Assembly: GCA_019637955.1 (NCBI GenBank) | Contig: JAHBUS010000001.1 | Location: forward strand, 310,001 to 374,000 | DNA from: Pseudobdellovibrionaceae bacterium | Lineage (GTDB): Bacteria > Bdellovibrionota > Bdellovibrionia > Bdellovibrionales > Bdellovibrionaceae | Length of the DNA stretch: 64,000 bases | Reading direction: 5' to 3' | Part shown: one piece after another, positions 33,754 to 42,857 of the stretch | Numbering within the stretch: position 1 is the first letter of the stretch | Layout: each line of letters begins with the position of its first letter | Notes under the pieces: model-generated | What the model was told of the DNA's origin: nothing | The model's input: only the letters and a program-made list of their open reading frames with translations | Databases searched by the model: none | Translations under genes and position numbers: made by a program

Positions 33754-34857
33754 TCAAGAACCGCGGCGGAACAGGTACTTTCGTAAGGAGGCATTGTCAG
33801 AACGCCAGACGACATTGTCGATGAAGTAGTGGTGAATATTGATAAAGAGCTGAAAGACGCCCATGAAAATCGTGGGACTCCAGAACAGGGCCGCATCGGG
33901 ATCCCAGCCTTCCATTTGCCGGTCCAAATAAGACGGAATCCACCAGAACACCGAAAGTCCCGTGATCACCGCGATGCCGAAATACAAAAGTCCATGGCGG
34001 GCGAGCCACCGCCGGCGCTTGGCGGCCATGGCCGCGGGCATTTCGGCACCCCATTGATTTTTTTTGAGCGCGCTCACGAACAAAAGGTATTGCAGCGAAT
34101 GGAAGAACGGAATCATGTAGAAAAAGTGCTGGTGGCTTGCGAACGGAAGATACCAGGCCAAAAGCGACACGTAGGAGACCCACCCCGCGCGCGAGATGCT
34201 GCGGCCCTCACGGATGTAGCGCCCGAGCAACGCGCCGACGGCGGTCAACGACGTGAGAAGCACCACGCCGTAAACGGCGTAGAGCGTGTTCAGTGAAAAC
34301 CCGAGAAGATCGTATCGGATGCCAAAGAACTCCGCCTCGCGGTTTTGCAACTGACCGCCGACAAACGAAAGACCCCAGAGCGAATACAGGCTCGCGAGCA
34401 AGCTCCAGCGTTCAAATTTGCTCAGGTAAAACGACTTCAGGCTCGAGGTCACCACGATGGTCCCGAAAACTTGCTTCACGTAATGCCAGCCGACGGTCAA
34501 AAACATCACGTGCACCATGAGCGAAAAGATCACATCGTCCCGACGGAAAAAACCAGCGGTCAAAATCAGGATTAAGATCGAAGGCGCGACGAACCCGGCC
34601 CAAAAGTACGAAGGTTTGCGCACAAGTTCGCGGCGCTTATCCCAGTACAGCAGCTGGTAGGACAACATGAAGTGCGGCCAGTTGATCACCAAGCTGAGGT
34701 AGTACATCAGCAGCGCGATTTTGCCGGTGTCGGCGCCTTGCGTGACAAAAAAATGAAAGCCGAAGAAAAACGCCAGACTCAAGCCCCCGACAAGAAGCCA
34801 GTCCAGATTTTTGCCGAGCAAGGAGGCGTCCTTCAATTCTGCGGCCGACGCGCTCAT
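33754..34857 (-). CDS. polytopic membrane protein with conserved histidine motifs
   Basis: The 367-residue protein has about eight to nine hydrophobic segments. Histidines cluster in or beside them: NWPHFML, GWHYVKQVFG, ASHQHFFYMIPFFHSLQY, and near the C-terminus INIHHYFIDNVVWR. This spacing recalls membrane metalloenzymes such as desaturases or Brp/Blh oxygenases, but the sequence does not clearly match either, so the function is open. It begins in an ATGA overlap with the DUF4442 gene and is the last gene of the coupled cluster 36638-33754. Confidence 0.72.
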   Translation of the reverse strand: MSASAAELKDASLLGKNLDWLLVGGLSLAFFFGFHFFVTQGADTGKIALLMYYLSLVINWPHFMLSYQLLYWDKRRELVRKPSYFWAGFVAPSILILILTAGFFRRDDVIFSLMVHVMFLTVGWHYVKQVFGTIVVTSSLKSFYLSKFERWSLLASLYSLWGLSFVGGQLQNREAEFFGIRYDLLGFSLNTLYAVYGVVLLTSLTAVGALLGRYIREGRSISRAGWVSYVSLLAWYLPFASHQHFFYMIPFFHSLQYLLFVSALKKNQWGAEMPAAMAAKRRRWLARHGLLYFGIAVITGLSVFWWIPSYLDRQMEGWDPDAALFWSPTIFMGVFQLFINIHHYFIDNVVWRSDNASLRKYLFRRGS

Positions 34858-35357
34858 GCTTTTTTCGGACGGTACTTGGCCGAGAGCGTGACGGTGAATT
34901 CGGCGATGATTTCGTTCGGGTCTTTCGAGGGAACCACGGCGTAAGAGCGGAACGTTTTGCTTTCGCGCTCCCCGCTCTGGATGGTCTTGGCGATCACGTC
35001 TTTAACTTCGATGCCTTGATCCGAAATAAAATGCACATCGCCTTCGGCGCGCTTCATAAAGTTGGCCGTGAAATCTTTAAACAGAAAATCAACGCGCTTG
35101 CCGCTTTTTTGAATCTCTTGAACCGCGCGCACCGCCACGGCGGCCTCGGCGCCCATCGCCAGCGCGCCGAAGTACATCACGCCCAAGTGGTTTTGCGAGC
35201 GGCGGCCGAGCGGAATCTTCAACACGGTTTTGCGCTCATCCATCTCGATGATCGACGGACGCACCCACCAGAGAAGCGGAATTTTCCAAAATGAAAACAG
35301 GCGCAAGAAGGCGGTCGCTTTGATTTGGTCAATTTTTTTCACGGCGGAGTTCTCCAT
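34854..35357 (-). CDS. DUF4442 hotdog-fold protein, thioesterase-like
   Basis: The 167-residue protein shows the DUF4442 core NHLGVMYFGALAMGAEAAV, a hotdog fold related to PaaI-type acyl-CoA thioesterases, then RVDFLFKDFTANFMKRAEGD. The usual thioesterase Asp/Glu catalysts are not clearly placed, so activity is uncertain. The start is ambiguous: ATG at 35357 overlaps the EI24 gene, while GTG at 35342 has GGAG at good spacing. It is coupled to both neighbours, which suggests a shared role in lipid or acyl chemistry (inference). Confidence 0.75.
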   Translation of the reverse strand: MENSAVKKIDQIKATAFLRLFSFWKIPLLWWVRPSIIEMDERKTVLKIPLGRRSQNHLGVMYFGALAMGAEAAVAVRAVQEIQKSGKRVDFLFKDFTANFMKRAEGDVHFISDQGIEVKDVIAKTIQSGERESKTFRSYAVVPSKDPNEIIAEFTVTLSAKYRPKKA

Positions 35358-36006
35358 CCCAATGGGCAAAACTTAGTGCCGAAAGCACCGGCAAAAACAA
35401 ATTTAGGATAGGCACTAAAGAGCCCAAAGCCAAGATCGATCCGAGCACCCATCCTTCAAAACCATACGACCGCCGAAGCCGTTTGATTTCGGTCCAGCTT
35501 TGATTCGTCGACCAGTGATCAAGACCGATCAAGCGCCACTGCACCCATCCCAGCACAAGCACGCCCAACACGGCTGGCAGAACGGGCACCCAGAAAAGCG
35601 CCAACAACAAAATCCAGGTTATAATTCCAAGGCCGGACACCCAGGCCATCTCAAAAACTTGCCGCCCCAGTCCGGTTTCTCCCGTGGCCGCCCGGTCTTG
35701 ATACCCGCGGCGGCGCAGAAAACGGCGCACCCACGGGAACGCCAGGACCGACAGCAAAATCAAACTGACGATGACGACCAGCGGAAAGCTGATCACGACC
35801 AACAGAAGGCCGCCCCAAAAACCCGTGAAGTCCCAACTGGTGAGCTGAGAGATCCACACGAGCAAAGGACCGCCCACCAGCGCCAGGAACGCGCCCCAAA
35901 AAACCAAGCCGAGAACCAAAACCACAAACGAGAGCATCATCACCCGGGGGTGAAAAAAGTCGCGAAGGCCCAGCAGGATCGCGGTGCCCACCCGCTCGAG
36001 TCTCAT
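35329..36006 (-). CDS. EI24/CysZ-like membrane protein
   Basis: The 225-residue protein has five to six hydrophobic segments, and the RVGTAILLGLRDFFHPRVM opening with a C-terminal region (GFEGWVLGSILALGSLVPIL) that is characteristic of the EI24 domain. CysZ, the best-known bacterial member, is a sulfate transporter; whether this protein carries sulfate is unknown, since no cysteine biosynthesis gene is nearby. It overlaps the DUF4442 gene by 29 nt and the upstream exported-protein gene by 4 nt. Confidence 0.75.
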   Translation of the reverse strand: MRLERVGTAILLGLRDFFHPRVMMLSFVVLVLGLVFWGAFLALVGGPLLVWISQLTSWDFTGFWGGLLLVVISFPLVVIVSLILLSVLAFPWVRRFLRRRGYQDRAATGETGLGRQVFEMAWVSGLGIITWILLLALFWVPVLPAVLGVLVLGWVQWRLIGLDHWSTNQSWTEIKRLRRSYGFEGWVLGSILALGSLVPILNLFLPVLSALSFAHWDGELRREKN

Positions 36007-36638
36007 TGGCGTCCGAGCCGGATGGTCACGTAATACGTGTCGAGCACGAAACGATTCGGCTGCGAATGAAAGACGACCGGGATTTCAAGACCGCCCATCG
36101 TCGGGACAAACATGTCGTGGTCCGGGTTGTCGTTGCCGCCGGGATAAATTTTATCGATGCCATTGGCCCAGGAGTAATTGGCAAAGGCAAAGGCGCGCGT
36201 CGCGATTTCGCGCGAGGGCATCTCGATCACGACCTTTTGCTCCACCCGCCATTGTTGAAACATTTGCGAGTTGATTTCGAGCGACGGCGTCCCGAAAGCC
36301 TCGTAGAACTGCACGCGATAGCCCGAGTAAGCGGCGGTCACTTTTTGCAGCACCGCCGGGTCGAACGGATCCAGGGTCCGGTTGATCGAGCACAACGCCT
36401 GATTCGCGGGCTTCAGAAGGCACGAGTACCCCTCTTGCCGGAGGGTCTCCATCCGTGCGCGTTCGGCGTCATTCACGAGCATCAGAATTTCGGAGTGCCG
36501 GTAACCGGTGATCTGATACTGGCCTTCAAAAGCGAAAATCCCTTCAAAAGGCGTGGGTGGGGTCGGCGCCATCATTTGCGCCGAGGCGTTCAGACCGAAA
36601 GAGAGAACCATCGCAAAAAAAAGTGTGGCTGTTTTCAT
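36003..36638 (-). CDS. exported protein of unknown function
   Basis: The 211-residue product starts with a signal peptide (cleavage near NASAQ) and is otherwise beta-rich with two cysteines (YSCLLKPANQALC) about 10 residues apart, likely a disulfide. The C-terminal half includes NYSWANGIDKIYPGGNDNP. No family is recognised. It heads a coupled four-gene run with the EI24, DUF4442 and histidine-rich membrane genes, and is divergent from tldD across a 203-nt spacer in which I see no firm promoter. Confidence 0.68.
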   Translation of the reverse strand: MKTATLFFAMVLSFGLNASAQMMAPTPPTPFEGIFAFEGQYQITGYRHSEILMLVNDAERARMETLRQEGYSCLLKPANQALCSINRTLDPFDPAVLQKVTAAYSGYRVQFYEAFGTPSLEINSQMFQQWRVEQKVVIEMPSREIATRAFAFANYSWANGIDKIYPGGNDNPDHDMFVPTMGGLEIPVVFHSQPNRFVLDTYYVTIRLGRQ

Positions 36639-36841
36639 AGGTCCAGCCTTGCAATTTCACACATCAAAATCAAGGTTTTGTCCCCGAAAGTCCTCTGCCG
36701 CAAGGTCCCCAGAACGGTGCTTCCGAACCCAAAAGAACCCTCCTGGAAGACAGGCGCAGCTCTGTCCTCGACAAGGCCGCTCATTCGGGCGATCCTAAAG
36801 GACTCTGACCGCGCGCCTTTCGCGCGAGAGAAGGATGGTAC

Positions 36842-38245
36842 ATGAGTCTGCTCGCCAAATCCCTCGTGGAAAAAACCCTCAATGAAGCCCTCTCGACCGG
36901 CGCCGATTTCGCCGAGCTCTTTGCCGAAGAGTCGTACTCGAGCGTGCTTTCGGTCATGGACTCCAAGCCCTTTTCGGCTCAGGTCGGCCGCCAATACGGC
37001 GCCGGTGTGCGCGTGCACTTCGGCACCGAAGAGGTTTACATCACCACCAACGATCTCTCGGAACGTGGATTGATCCGCGCGGCGCAAACGGCGGCGGGCG
37101 CGAAACCGACTGGTACGCGCAAAGCCGCTCCCGTTGTTTTGGGCGATGCCGCCCCCACCACTTACGACGGTTTTCACCAGTACGGACAAATGCCTTGGGA
37201 AGTGGACCGTGAGCAAAAATTCAAGTTCTTGCTGGGTCTCGATCAAACGTCGCGCAAAACCAGCTCGCTCGTCACGCAGACCGAGCCCCGCTTGATCGAA
37301 AAAGTTCAGCGCGTGATGATCGCCAATTCCGAAGGCCTTTTCGTGGAAGACGTGCGCCGCAACTTCCGCACCTTCTTGGAAGTGTACGTCGAGGACGCCG
37401 GTAAAAAAGAAACCTATCACAAGAACGAGTGGTCCACGACCAATCCCGTGTTCTACGACGCTTTGAACGGACAAGAGCTCGCCGAAAACACGACCAAATC
37501 GGCGCTCACGCTTTTGCGAGCGGACTTCGCACCGGCGGGCGAGTTCCCCGTGGTCATCGACCAAGGTTTTGGCGGCGTGATCTTCCACGAAGCGTGCGGA
37601 CATGGCCTCGAGACCACCTCGGTGGCCCAGGACGCCTCGGTCTTCTGCGGCAAGCTCGATCAGAAAATTGCCGACTCGTGCGTGACCGCGATTGACGACG
37701 GCACCATCGCCGGCGGCTGGGGATCACTCCAGTACGACGACGAGGGACGGCCCACGCAGAAAACCACGTTGATCGAGAACGGCATTCTCAAATCGTACAT
37801 GGTCGACCGTTTGGGCGCGCAGAAAACCGGGTACCAGATCACCGGCAGCGGCCGCCGTCAGAATTACAAGTTCGCCCCCACCTCGCGCATGCGAAACACC
37901 TACATTGCCGCGGGCAACAGCTCGCTCGAAGAGATGATCCGCGATGTGGATTTAGGCATCTACGCCAAAGACATGGGTGGAGGTTCGGTGTCTCCCGGAA
38001 CGGGCGATTTCAACTTCGCGATTCAAGAAGCCTACATGATCCGCAAAGGCCAGTTGGCCGAACCCGTGAAGGGCGCGAGCCTCATCGGCCGCGGCATCGA
38101 GACGCTCGGCCGCATCACGAAAGTCGGCAACAATTTAAAACTCTCGGCCGGCATGTGCGGCTCGGTCAGCGGCAGCATCCCCGCAGCCGTCGGTCAGCCG
38201 GCTTTGCTCGTTTCGAAAATTCTCGTCGGAGGACGCGCATCATGA
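36842..38245 (+). CDS. tldD: metalloprotease TldD
   Basis: TldD is the catalytic half of the TldD/TldE protease, which unravels and degrades unfolded peptides and processes some ribosomal peptides. The 467-residue protein has the zinc motif HEACGH (HExxxH, residues 249-254), preceded by VIDQGFGGVIF. The third ligand cysteine region lies near GNNLKLSAGMCGSVSG. AAGGAT precedes the ATG. The ATGATG overlap with tldE suggests balanced expression of the two subunits. Confidence 0.95.
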   Translation: MSLLAKSLVEKTLNEALSTGADFAELFAEESYSSVLSVMDSKPFSAQVGRQYGAGVRVHFGTEEVYITTNDLSERGLIRAAQTAAGAKPTGTRKAAPVVLGDAAPTTYDGFHQYGQMPWEVDREQKFKFLLGLDQTSRKTSSLVTQTEPRLIEKVQRVMIANSEGLFVEDVRRNFRTFLEVYVEDAGKKETYHKNEWSTTNPVFYDALNGQELAENTTKSALTLLRADFAPAGEFPVVIDQGFGGVIFHEACGHGLETTSVAQDASVFCGKLDQKIADSCVTAIDDGTIAGGWGSLQYDDEGRPTQKTTLIENGILKSYMVDRLGAQKTGYQITGSGRRQNYKFAPTSRMRNTYIAAGNSSLEEMIRDVDLGIYAKDMGGGSVSPGTGDFNFAIQEAYMIRKGQLAEPVKGASLIGRGIETLGRITKVGNNLKLSAGMCGSVSGSIPAAVGQPALLVSKILVGGRAS

Positions 38246-39606
38246 TGACCTCAAGCGAACTGCAAAAGGAATTCGACCGCATTGAAGCGCTCGCCAAAAA
38301 AGAAGGCGCGGAGGTTGAAATGACCGTGAGCCAAGCCGAGTCTTTCTCGGCCGGCTACCAGCAGCGCAAGCTCAAGAAGTACTCCTCGGACAATGCGGTT
38401 TCGGCGTCGTTCCGCGTTCTGTACGGCAAAGGCACGGGCGTTTCGACGACCGAAAAAATGGACGCCGAGGCGCTCCGGCAGACTTTTAACGAAGCCCTGC
38501 AAACGGCCAAGGATCTCAGCAAATCGAAGACCGCCCAAGATCTTGAGCCCGCGCTCTTTCAAGGCGCGAAGCCTTCGGAACTCAAAGGTCTCTTCCACAG
38601 CGATTACAGCGAGATTCCCGTCAAAGACAAACTGGCCTGGGCCGAAGATCTCGAAAAGTTCGCGCTCGAATTCGATCCGCGCGTGACCAATGTTCCCTAC
38701 TCGGGCTACTCGAATTCGGCGAGCGAACGCTTCCTGTTCAATAGCAAAGGCACGCGCCTGAATTCGCGCTCGAGCCACTTGAGCGCCTACTCTTACGCGC
38801 TCGCCAAACACGGCGAAGACTCAAAGGCGGGTTACACGTCGTTCTTTTCGCGCTCGCCGGCCGAGCTGAATGCAAAAACAATCGCGCACACCGCCGCGCA
38901 AAAGTCGCTGGACCTTCTGGGCGCGGTCCAGCCTGACACCGGCCGATGGACCGTGGTGCTCACGAACGAAGTCGCCTCCGAACTGGTGGGTCTTGCCCTC
39001 GGCCACTTCTCGGCGAAGGCTCTGGATGAGAACACCTCGCTTTTGAAAGACAAAAAGGGCGAGAAGGTGTTCTCGGACCTTTTCAATTGGGTGGACGATC
39101 CGCTTCAAGCCCACATGCCCGGCGCGCGCGCGTTCGATGCGGAAGGCGCCGCGACCCGCAAAACGCCTTTGGTCGAAAAAGGCGTGCTGTCGAATTACCT
39201 GACCAACTATTTCTATTCGCGCAAAATGAACTTGCCCCACACAGCCTCCGCCGTTCGCGGCGCGGCCGAGATGGACATTTCAAGTTCAAACGTGATCGTC
39301 GAAAAAGGTCAAAAGACCCGCGAGGAGCTGCTCAAGTCGGACCGCAAGGTGATCTTGATCACCGAAGTGCAAGCCATCCACTCGGGCTACAAAGACGCCA
39401 CCGGCGACTTCTCGCTCCCCTCGTCGGGATTTTTATATGAGAACGGCGCGATGGTGAGCCCGCTGCACCAATTCGTATTCTCCGGAAACCTGATGTCGCT
39501 CTTGAAGAACGTGAGCGGCCTCTCGAATCAATGGAACACCGATGGCGGCAGCGTGCTGGCGACCGACCTGCTCGTTCCCGACATCTCGATCGCGGGAAAG
39601 ACATAA
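38242..39606 (+). CDS. tldE: TldE/PmbA, non-catalytic partner of TldD
   Basis: The 454-residue protein belongs to the same fold as TldD, but the HExxxH motif is absent: the equivalent region reads TNEVASELVGLALGHFSAK. That is the expected state of TldE/PmbA, which forms the heterodimer with TldD and caps the substrate chamber. Other family regions are SNYLTNYFYSRKM and FSLPSSGFLYENG. Its start codons at 38242 and 38245 overlap the tldD stop, with GGAGGA upstream. Confidence 0.93.
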   Translation: MMTSSELQKEFDRIEALAKKEGAEVEMTVSQAESFSAGYQQRKLKKYSSDNAVSASFRVLYGKGTGVSTTEKMDAEALRQTFNEALQTAKDLSKSKTAQDLEPALFQGAKPSELKGLFHSDYSEIPVKDKLAWAEDLEKFALEFDPRVTNVPYSGYSNSASERFLFNSKGTRLNSRSSHLSAYSYALAKHGEDSKAGYTSFFSRSPAELNAKTIAHTAAQKSLDLLGAVQPDTGRWTVVLTNEVASELVGLALGHFSAKALDENTSLLKDKKGEKVFSDLFNWVDDPLQAHMPGARAFDAEGAATRKTPLVEKGVLSNYLTNYFYSRKMNLPHTASAVRGAAEMDISSSNVIVEKGQKTREELLKSDRKVILITEVQAIHSGYKDATGDFSLPSSGFLYENGAMVSPLHQFVFSGNLMSLLKNVSGLSNQWNTDGGSVLATDLLVPDISIAGKT

Positions 39607-39628
39607 AGGTCTTCTTGAACCCTGACAG

Positions 39629-39657
39629 TGGACAAATGACGTCATTTGCTTTATCTG
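39629..39657 (+). promoter_or_regulatory. candidate tRNA-Arg promoter containing a palindrome
   Basis: TGGACA (39629) and TATCTG (39652) are 17 nt apart and placed to start transcription just before the tRNA at 39667. The spacer contains AAATGACGTCATTT, a perfect 14-bp palindrome at 39634-39647 that could be a regulatory site. The -10 match is weak. Confidence 0.4.
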
Positions 39658-39666
39658 GTTAAGTGT

Positions 39667-39742
39667 GATCTCATAGCTCAACTGGATAGAGCTACCGTTT
39701 CCTAAACGGTCGATCCCCGTTCAAGTCGGGGTGAGATCACCA
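39667..39742 (+). tRNA. tRNA-Arg (anticodon CCU)
   Basis: The 76-nt sequence folds as a standard cloverleaf: acceptor GATCTCA with TGAGATC, D-arm GCTC/GAGC, anticodon stem ACCGT/ACGGT with loop TTCCTAA giving CCT, T-arm CCCCG/CGGGG with loop TTCAAGT, and encoded ACCA. It reads AGG, which is a rare codon in most GC-rich genomes. Confidence 0.97.
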
Positions 39743-39772
39743 TTCTCTCGAACACAACATTGAACGGACGCC

Positions 39773-40918
39773 ATGACGAGCCTGCCTTTTAACAGCAATT
39801 CGCACCTCCGTTTGGGGGTCGAAATCGAGATTCAGCTGATCGACCCGGCGACGGGCGACCTGAAGCCCGTGGGCTTGCAGGTTCTCGATTCGCTCCGGGG
39901 CGCTCCGTTCAGCGAGCGCATCAAGGCCGAACTGTTTCAGAGCATGCTTGAGATCGACACCCCCATCTGCGAAACGGCGCATGACGTGAGCGCCTCGCTG
40001 GACTCCTCGATGGCCTTGGTTCGCGAACACGCGGCCCGCTTTGAGGCCAACGTGATGATGTCCGGGACCCACCCGTTTGCCGACTATTCGGAGCGTTTGC
40101 TCACGCCGCACAGCCGGTATTATCAACTCGTGGATCGAAACCGATGGATCGCACGGCGGCTGCAAATTTTTGGGTTGCACGTGCATCTCGGCATGCGCGA
40201 CGGCGATCACGCCATCGCCATGAACAATGCTCTTTGCCATTACCTCCCTTTTGTTTTGGCCCTCTCGGCAAGCTCACCCTACTGGCATGGCGAGGACACG
40301 GGGCTGGCCTCGAGCCGCATCACGTTTTTTGAAGCCATCCCGACAGGGGGACACCCCTATCTTTTGGCCTCATGGCGCGAGTTTGAGGACTTGATCGAGC
40401 GTTTGACGGTTTCAAAATCCATCACGTCGCTCAAAGACCTCTGGTGGGACATCCGGCCCAACACCGAATTTGGCACCATCGAAGTTCGCATTGCCGACTG
40501 CCCGCCGACATTGCAGGAGACCGAAAGCCTCGTGGCGTTTATCCACGCGCTCGCGGTTTTTATCGACGAGGAACTTTCGAAGGGGCTTCAATTCGCACCG
40601 CCGCCCGAGTGGGTGCTGCGCGAAAACAAATGGCGCGCCTCTCGCCATGGCGTGCAGTGCGATTTGATCCGCGATGCTCGAGGCACCTCGATCCCCTTTG
40701 CCGATCTTTGGCAAGACCTGCGAACGGCGCTCAAGCCCGTGACGGCACGTTTCGGTTACGAAAAGTATTTTTTGAATCTCGATGAGGTTCTGCAGCGGGG
40801 TCCGAGTTATCTGCGCCAGCGTCACGCCTACGACGGCCAGCTTTTGTCCGTGGTTCAGCATCTCACCGAAGAGGGCCGCACCAACCGTCCGCAATGGCCG
40901 CCAAATCACTCGGGCTGA
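39773..40918 (+). CDS. YbdK-type carboxylate-amine ligase (GCS2 family)
   Basis: The 381-residue protein belongs to the glutamate-cysteine ligase 2 family. Diagnostic segments are LRLGVEIEIQLID (metal-binding glutamates), GLHVHLGMRDGDHAIAM, and IRPNTEFGTIEVRIAD. YbdK of E. coli has weak glutamate-cysteine ligase activity, so this may make a gamma-glutamyl compound or another amide bond (inference). It starts 30 nt after tRNA-Arg and may be co-transcribed. Its 3' end overlaps the convergent gene by 13 nt. Confidence 0.9.
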   Translation: MTSLPFNSNSHLRLGVEIEIQLIDPATGDLKPVGLQVLDSLRGAPFSERIKAELFQSMLEIDTPICETAHDVSASLDSSMALVREHAARFEANVMMSGTHPFADYSERLLTPHSRYYQLVDRNRWIARRLQIFGLHVHLGMRDGDHAIAMNNALCHYLPFVLALSASSPYWHGEDTGLASSRITFFEAIPTGGHPYLLASWREFEDLIERLTVSKSITSLKDLWWDIRPNTEFGTIEVRIADCPPTLQETESLVAFIHALAVFIDEELSKGLQFAPPPEWVLRENKWRASRHGVQCDLIRDARGTSIPFADLWQDLRTALKPVTARFGYEKYFLNLDEVLQRGPSYLRQRHAYDGQLLSVVQHLTEEGRTNRPQWPPNHSG

Positions 40919-41844
40919 TCGACGTCCAGCTTTTGAAGCAAATCATCCACGCGTCTCGGGAAGGTGCGCAGCGCTTCGGTCGCTCGGACCAAATCCATGG
41001 TGGGAATGCAGGACGTCGCGGGGACGATCGCAATGCTATCATCGGTCCCAAACGGAACATTCGAAAGTTCATTGCTCATCGCGTACTCGACGATTTCGTT
41101 GAGCACGCCGCCGCTTTGCTCGATGATCTGTGCGCGGCGCTCCTGCCGTTTTTGAATATTTCTTTGGTACTCTTCAAACATCGCCGCGCGCTGCTCGGGC
41201 GGCGCGCGCCAGATCAGGTTGGCGTCCGCATGCATCGCCTCGGCATCCATGGTCATGCTGGCGATGTGCCCCACCGCGTGACGGGTTCCCGTGGCGAACC
41301 AGGAGCTCGAAGCCCCCGCCAAATACCCGCAAAGTGAGCGGCCCGCACTCTGAACGTGGTGCCGGGGATCGGGAGACTGCCCAAGACGGCGCTCTCCATG
41401 CAGAACCTCGTCCTGCATTTGCGCGACCGATCCTCGCTGAGCGCCGTAGTTGTAGGCCGCGAAGAGGCTGCCCACCTGAATCGAAATTTTCGATGCAAAG
41501 TAACCGCTTAAACTGCACGCCAATCCGAGCGAATAACCCGCCACGTAGGAGTAGGTTTTGGATTTGAGTTTCTGGCGAACCTCGGCGGTCTCGATCTCCC
41601 CGAGCATTTGGCAGTCCACGGGGCGAGACGAGGGCTCAAGAATCCGTTTGCAAGCGTGAACTTGAACGCGGGTTCCGACCTCACGGATAAACGCGTAACG
41701 GTACCCCCGGCATTGTGGGGCGCGGGGCGCCTCTTGGGCCTGGCTGGAGAGCGCGCTTAGCAGCAAGGCGCAAAAGAGAAGACCCTGTCGAAAAGATCGA
41801 CAAAGATTCAAGGCCATAACGAAGGCAGTTCTGATGATGGACAT
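40906..41844 (-). CDS. exported protein of unknown function
   Basis: The 312-residue product has a signal peptide (LLFCALLLSALSSQAQE), several cysteines spaced through the mature part (PQCRGYRY, VHACKRIL, PVDCQML, LACSLSG), a hydrophobic middle (SYVAGYSLGLACSLSGYF) and a charged helical C-terminal half. No catalytic motif is recognised. Three in-frame starts exist (GTG 41847, ATG 41844, ATG 41817) and none has a strong ribosome-binding site; the last would give the cleanest signal peptide. It follows the LysR gene by about 30 nt. Confidence 0.65.
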   Translation of the reverse strand: MSIIRTAFVMALNLCRSFRQGLLFCALLLSALSSQAQEAPRAPQCRGYRYAFIREVGTRVQVHACKRILEPSSRPVDCQMLGEIETAEVRQKLKSKTYSYVAGYSLGLACSLSGYFASKISIQVGSLFAAYNYGAQRGSVAQMQDEVLHGERRLGQSPDPRHHVQSAGRSLCGYLAGASSSWFATGTRHAVGHIASMTMDAEAMHADANLIWRAPPEQRAAMFEEYQRNIQKRQERRAQIIEQSGGVLNEIVEYAMSNELSNVPFGTDDSIAIVPATSCIPTMDLVRATEALRTFPRRVDDLLQKLDVDQPE

Positions 41845-41875
41845 CACGGGAGGGAGAGTCCAAGGATCGTGCCAG

Positions 41876-42760
41876 TTACCTTTGCCAGCCCCGTGGAATG
41901 TCCAAGATCGATTGCACCACCGCCGAAAACCAATCGATGCGGGCGAACTCTTTTTGATAGTAGACGTAAAACTGACTGCGGCGGCTCAGTTCGACCGGTA
42001 GCTTGATCCAGCTCAAGCGGGGCTCGGCTTGCGCGTAACCGACCGGCATCAAACTCCATGACTTTTCGTTTTTCATGGATTCGACCAGAATCCGCCAGTC
42101 CGAAAACGTCGTCACCGGCGCCTTGATCGTAAGCCCCGTTTTCTCGAGGACACCTAAGAGCGCCGAGTTCTCGCCGTAGTCAAAACACCGGTGTCCGCTT
42201 AAAATCTCCAAAGTGTCCCGCAAGGGCGCGCCGTCCGGGATCTTCAGGTTCGAACTCCAGCACAGCACGAACTCATCGGCCCAGAGCTTCTTGCGGATCA
42301 GACGGTCCGAATCGATCTCTTTTTGCGAGATGCCGATTTCGATGCTCTTTTCGAGCAGGCCCTCTTCGACGGCCCGTCCTTCCATCGCGCGAAACGCGAG
42401 CGAGCCCTGATAGCGAACGTGCGGAATCAGTCCGTCGAGAATTTCTTTGCGGCCCCCGATGCGCAAGGGTTTGGATTCGGCTTTTTTCAGCAGAGCCTGG
42501 TGAAAATCAGCGGACAATGATCGCAAGTGCGCCGCAATCACCCCCAGCAACTCCTGACCCAGATGGGTCAGGGTTTTCTTACGCCCAATAAATTCAAACA
42601 CCGGGGCACCGACAAGCTCTTCGAAAAGAGCCAGGTGCTTTGAGAGCAAGGGCTGGCTGATCCCGAGGGCCTGCGAGGCGGCAACGATGTTGTCGGCTTC
42701 GGCAAAGACCACGAACGACCGTAAATACTCAAGGGGCGGCAGATTTTTAATATCATTCAT
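41876..42760 (-). CDS. LysR-family transcriptional regulator
   Basis: The 294-residue protein has the N-terminal winged helix-turn-helix (residues 9-68; EADNIVAASQALGISQPLLS and HLGQELLG) and a C-terminal periplasmic-binding-type domain for an effector (RIGGRKEILDGLIPH, then IEIGISQKEID). The effector is unknown. The start codon lies within a perfect inverted repeat, pointing to autoregulation. It is divergent from an exported-protein gene (42858), its most likely target by LysR convention. Confidence 0.9.
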   Translation of the reverse strand: MNDIKNLPPLEYLRSFVVFAEADNIVAASQALGISQPLLSKHLALFEELVGAPVFEFIGRKKTLTHLGQELLGVIAAHLRSLSADFHQALLKKAESKPLRIGGRKEILDGLIPHVRYQGSLAFRAMEGRAVEEGLLEKSIEIGISQKEIDSDRLIRKKLWADEFVLCWSSNLKIPDGAPLRDTLEILSGHRCFDYGENSALLGVLEKTGLTIKAPVTTFSDWRILVESMKNEKSWSLMPVGYAQAEPRLSWIKLPVELSRRSQFYVYYQKEFARIDWFSAVVQSILDIPRGWQR

Positions 42761-42769
42761 ATGATATTA
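42748..42769. promoter_or_regulatory. inverted repeat over the LysR gene start
   Basis: TAATATCA-TTCATA-TGATATTA is a perfect 8-bp inverted repeat. The LysR start codon (42760-42758) is inside it. LysR sites usually follow a T-N11-A dyad, which this can satisfy. It is well placed for autorepression. Confidence 0.5.
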
Positions 42770-42857
42770 TTTAATAGATTATATCTCTTTTTTTGGCAAC
42801 CGCCGCGCGCTAGTTTCCGCCCGAATTCAACCCTTCAACCTTTTTTGAGGAGATTTT

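Noticed and set aside
42793-42811. TTGGCAA box upstream of the exported protein at 42858 as a sigma-54 promoter
   Set aside because: GG and GC are spaced correctly but the -12 element lacks TT, so in a GC-rich spacer this is likely chance.
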